From positions 2,170,001 through 2,234,000 of the forward strand of contig DAJPFV010000001.1 of the NCBI GenBank assembly GCA_025993015.1: DNA of 64,000 bases, given 5' to 3'. The position numbers and the translations under genes are program-made. The notes below the pieces were generated by a model. The model saw only the letters and a list, made by a program, of their open reading frames with translations. It had not been told where the DNA came from and ran no database searches. Below, in pieces: positions 63,948-64,000 of this stretch. The first letter of the stretch is position 1. Every line of letters starts with the position of its first letter. The stretch is from Coriobacteriaceae bacterium. GTDB taxonomy: Bacteria > Actinomycetota > Coriobacteriia > Coriobacteriales > Coriobacteriaceae.

Positions 63948-64000
63948 CCTTTTGCTCCTTCTTCCTAAAGAAGAGTCGAATGGGCGTGCCGGCAAAGTCG
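63940..64000 (-). CDS. der: GTPase Der (EngA), last 19 codons (5' part outside window)
   Basis: The minus frame enters from the edge and reads DFAGTPIRLFFRKKEQKDA then stop. GTPIRL-FR is the usual Der C-terminus, and der-plsY-gpsA is a common order. Too short for a firm call. Confidence 0.65.
   Translation of the reverse strand, partial: DFAGTPIRLFFRKKEQKDA

Noticed and set aside
61359..63968. 869-residue plus-strand frame over rpe-gpsA-plsY
   Set aside because: Antisense of four well-supported genes.

Overview
The window reads as the chromosome of a Gram-positive member of the Coriobacteriia, most like Collinsella. This is inference from content: high-GC codon use, a recA/recX/rny/spoVS/miaB/miaA/hflX backbone, a lexA gene divergent from a LysM cell-division-inhibitor gene followed by nrdR, and an FHA gene followed by a MerR-type gene as in actinobacterial garA/ftsR. 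No 16S gene is present to settle the species.

Layout. 1-35025 is almost entirely plus-strand housekeeping. It runs comEC (3' end), holA, rpsT, lepA, dus, hemW, two dnaJ-type genes, mtaB, phoH, ybeY, dgkA, era, recO, rpsO, pnp, rnj, ftsK, a RodZ-like gene, yajQ, rimO, pgsA, cinA, recA, recX, rny, a GHKL-ATPase gene, spoVS, miaB, miaA and hflX. Three major RNA-decay enzymes (PNPase, RNase J, RNase Y) and three radical-SAM methylthiotransferases (MtaB, RimO, MiaB) lie in this stretch. 35010-46361 has mixed strands: lexA with a coupled acyltransferase-like membrane gene, a divergent SOS LysM gene, nrdR, dut, a glycolipid glycosyltransferase, trxB, DUF1836, degV, an NlpC/P60 hydrolase, apt, and a MerR/FHA/CDP-alcohol phosphatidyltransferase cluster. 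GAAC-N4-GTTC boxes lie in the promoters of recA and the LysM gene (beside lexA), so the SOS circuit can be read directly.

46400-57470 is an accessory island with different base use, many broken genes and many palindromes. It holds a lantibiotic-immunity-type ABC transporter (ATPase and one intact permease), a second permease truncated and joined to the tail of a response regulator, a histidine kinase, an orphan RelB-like antitoxin, a DUF1648 membrane protein between two 178-bp direct repeats, a permease-ATPase fusion protein with an exported partner, a small secreted peptide interrupted at a T6 run, a thioredoxin-fold pseudogene and a DUF6273 fragment. The theme is bacteriocin export or immunity in decay. 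tRNA-Pro(GGG) marks its right edge.

57633-64000 is a minus-strand housekeeping operon (der 3' end, plsY, gpsA, rpe, cysteine desulfurase, Nif3-like, zinc-ribbon protein, coaBC).

The most unusual signal is non-coding: two families of long nested palindromes, each present as an inverted pair (16337-16741 and 37939-38294). Cores are conserved while the outer arms differ completely between copies yet stay self-complementary, with compensatory base-pair changes in an internal hairpin of the first family.
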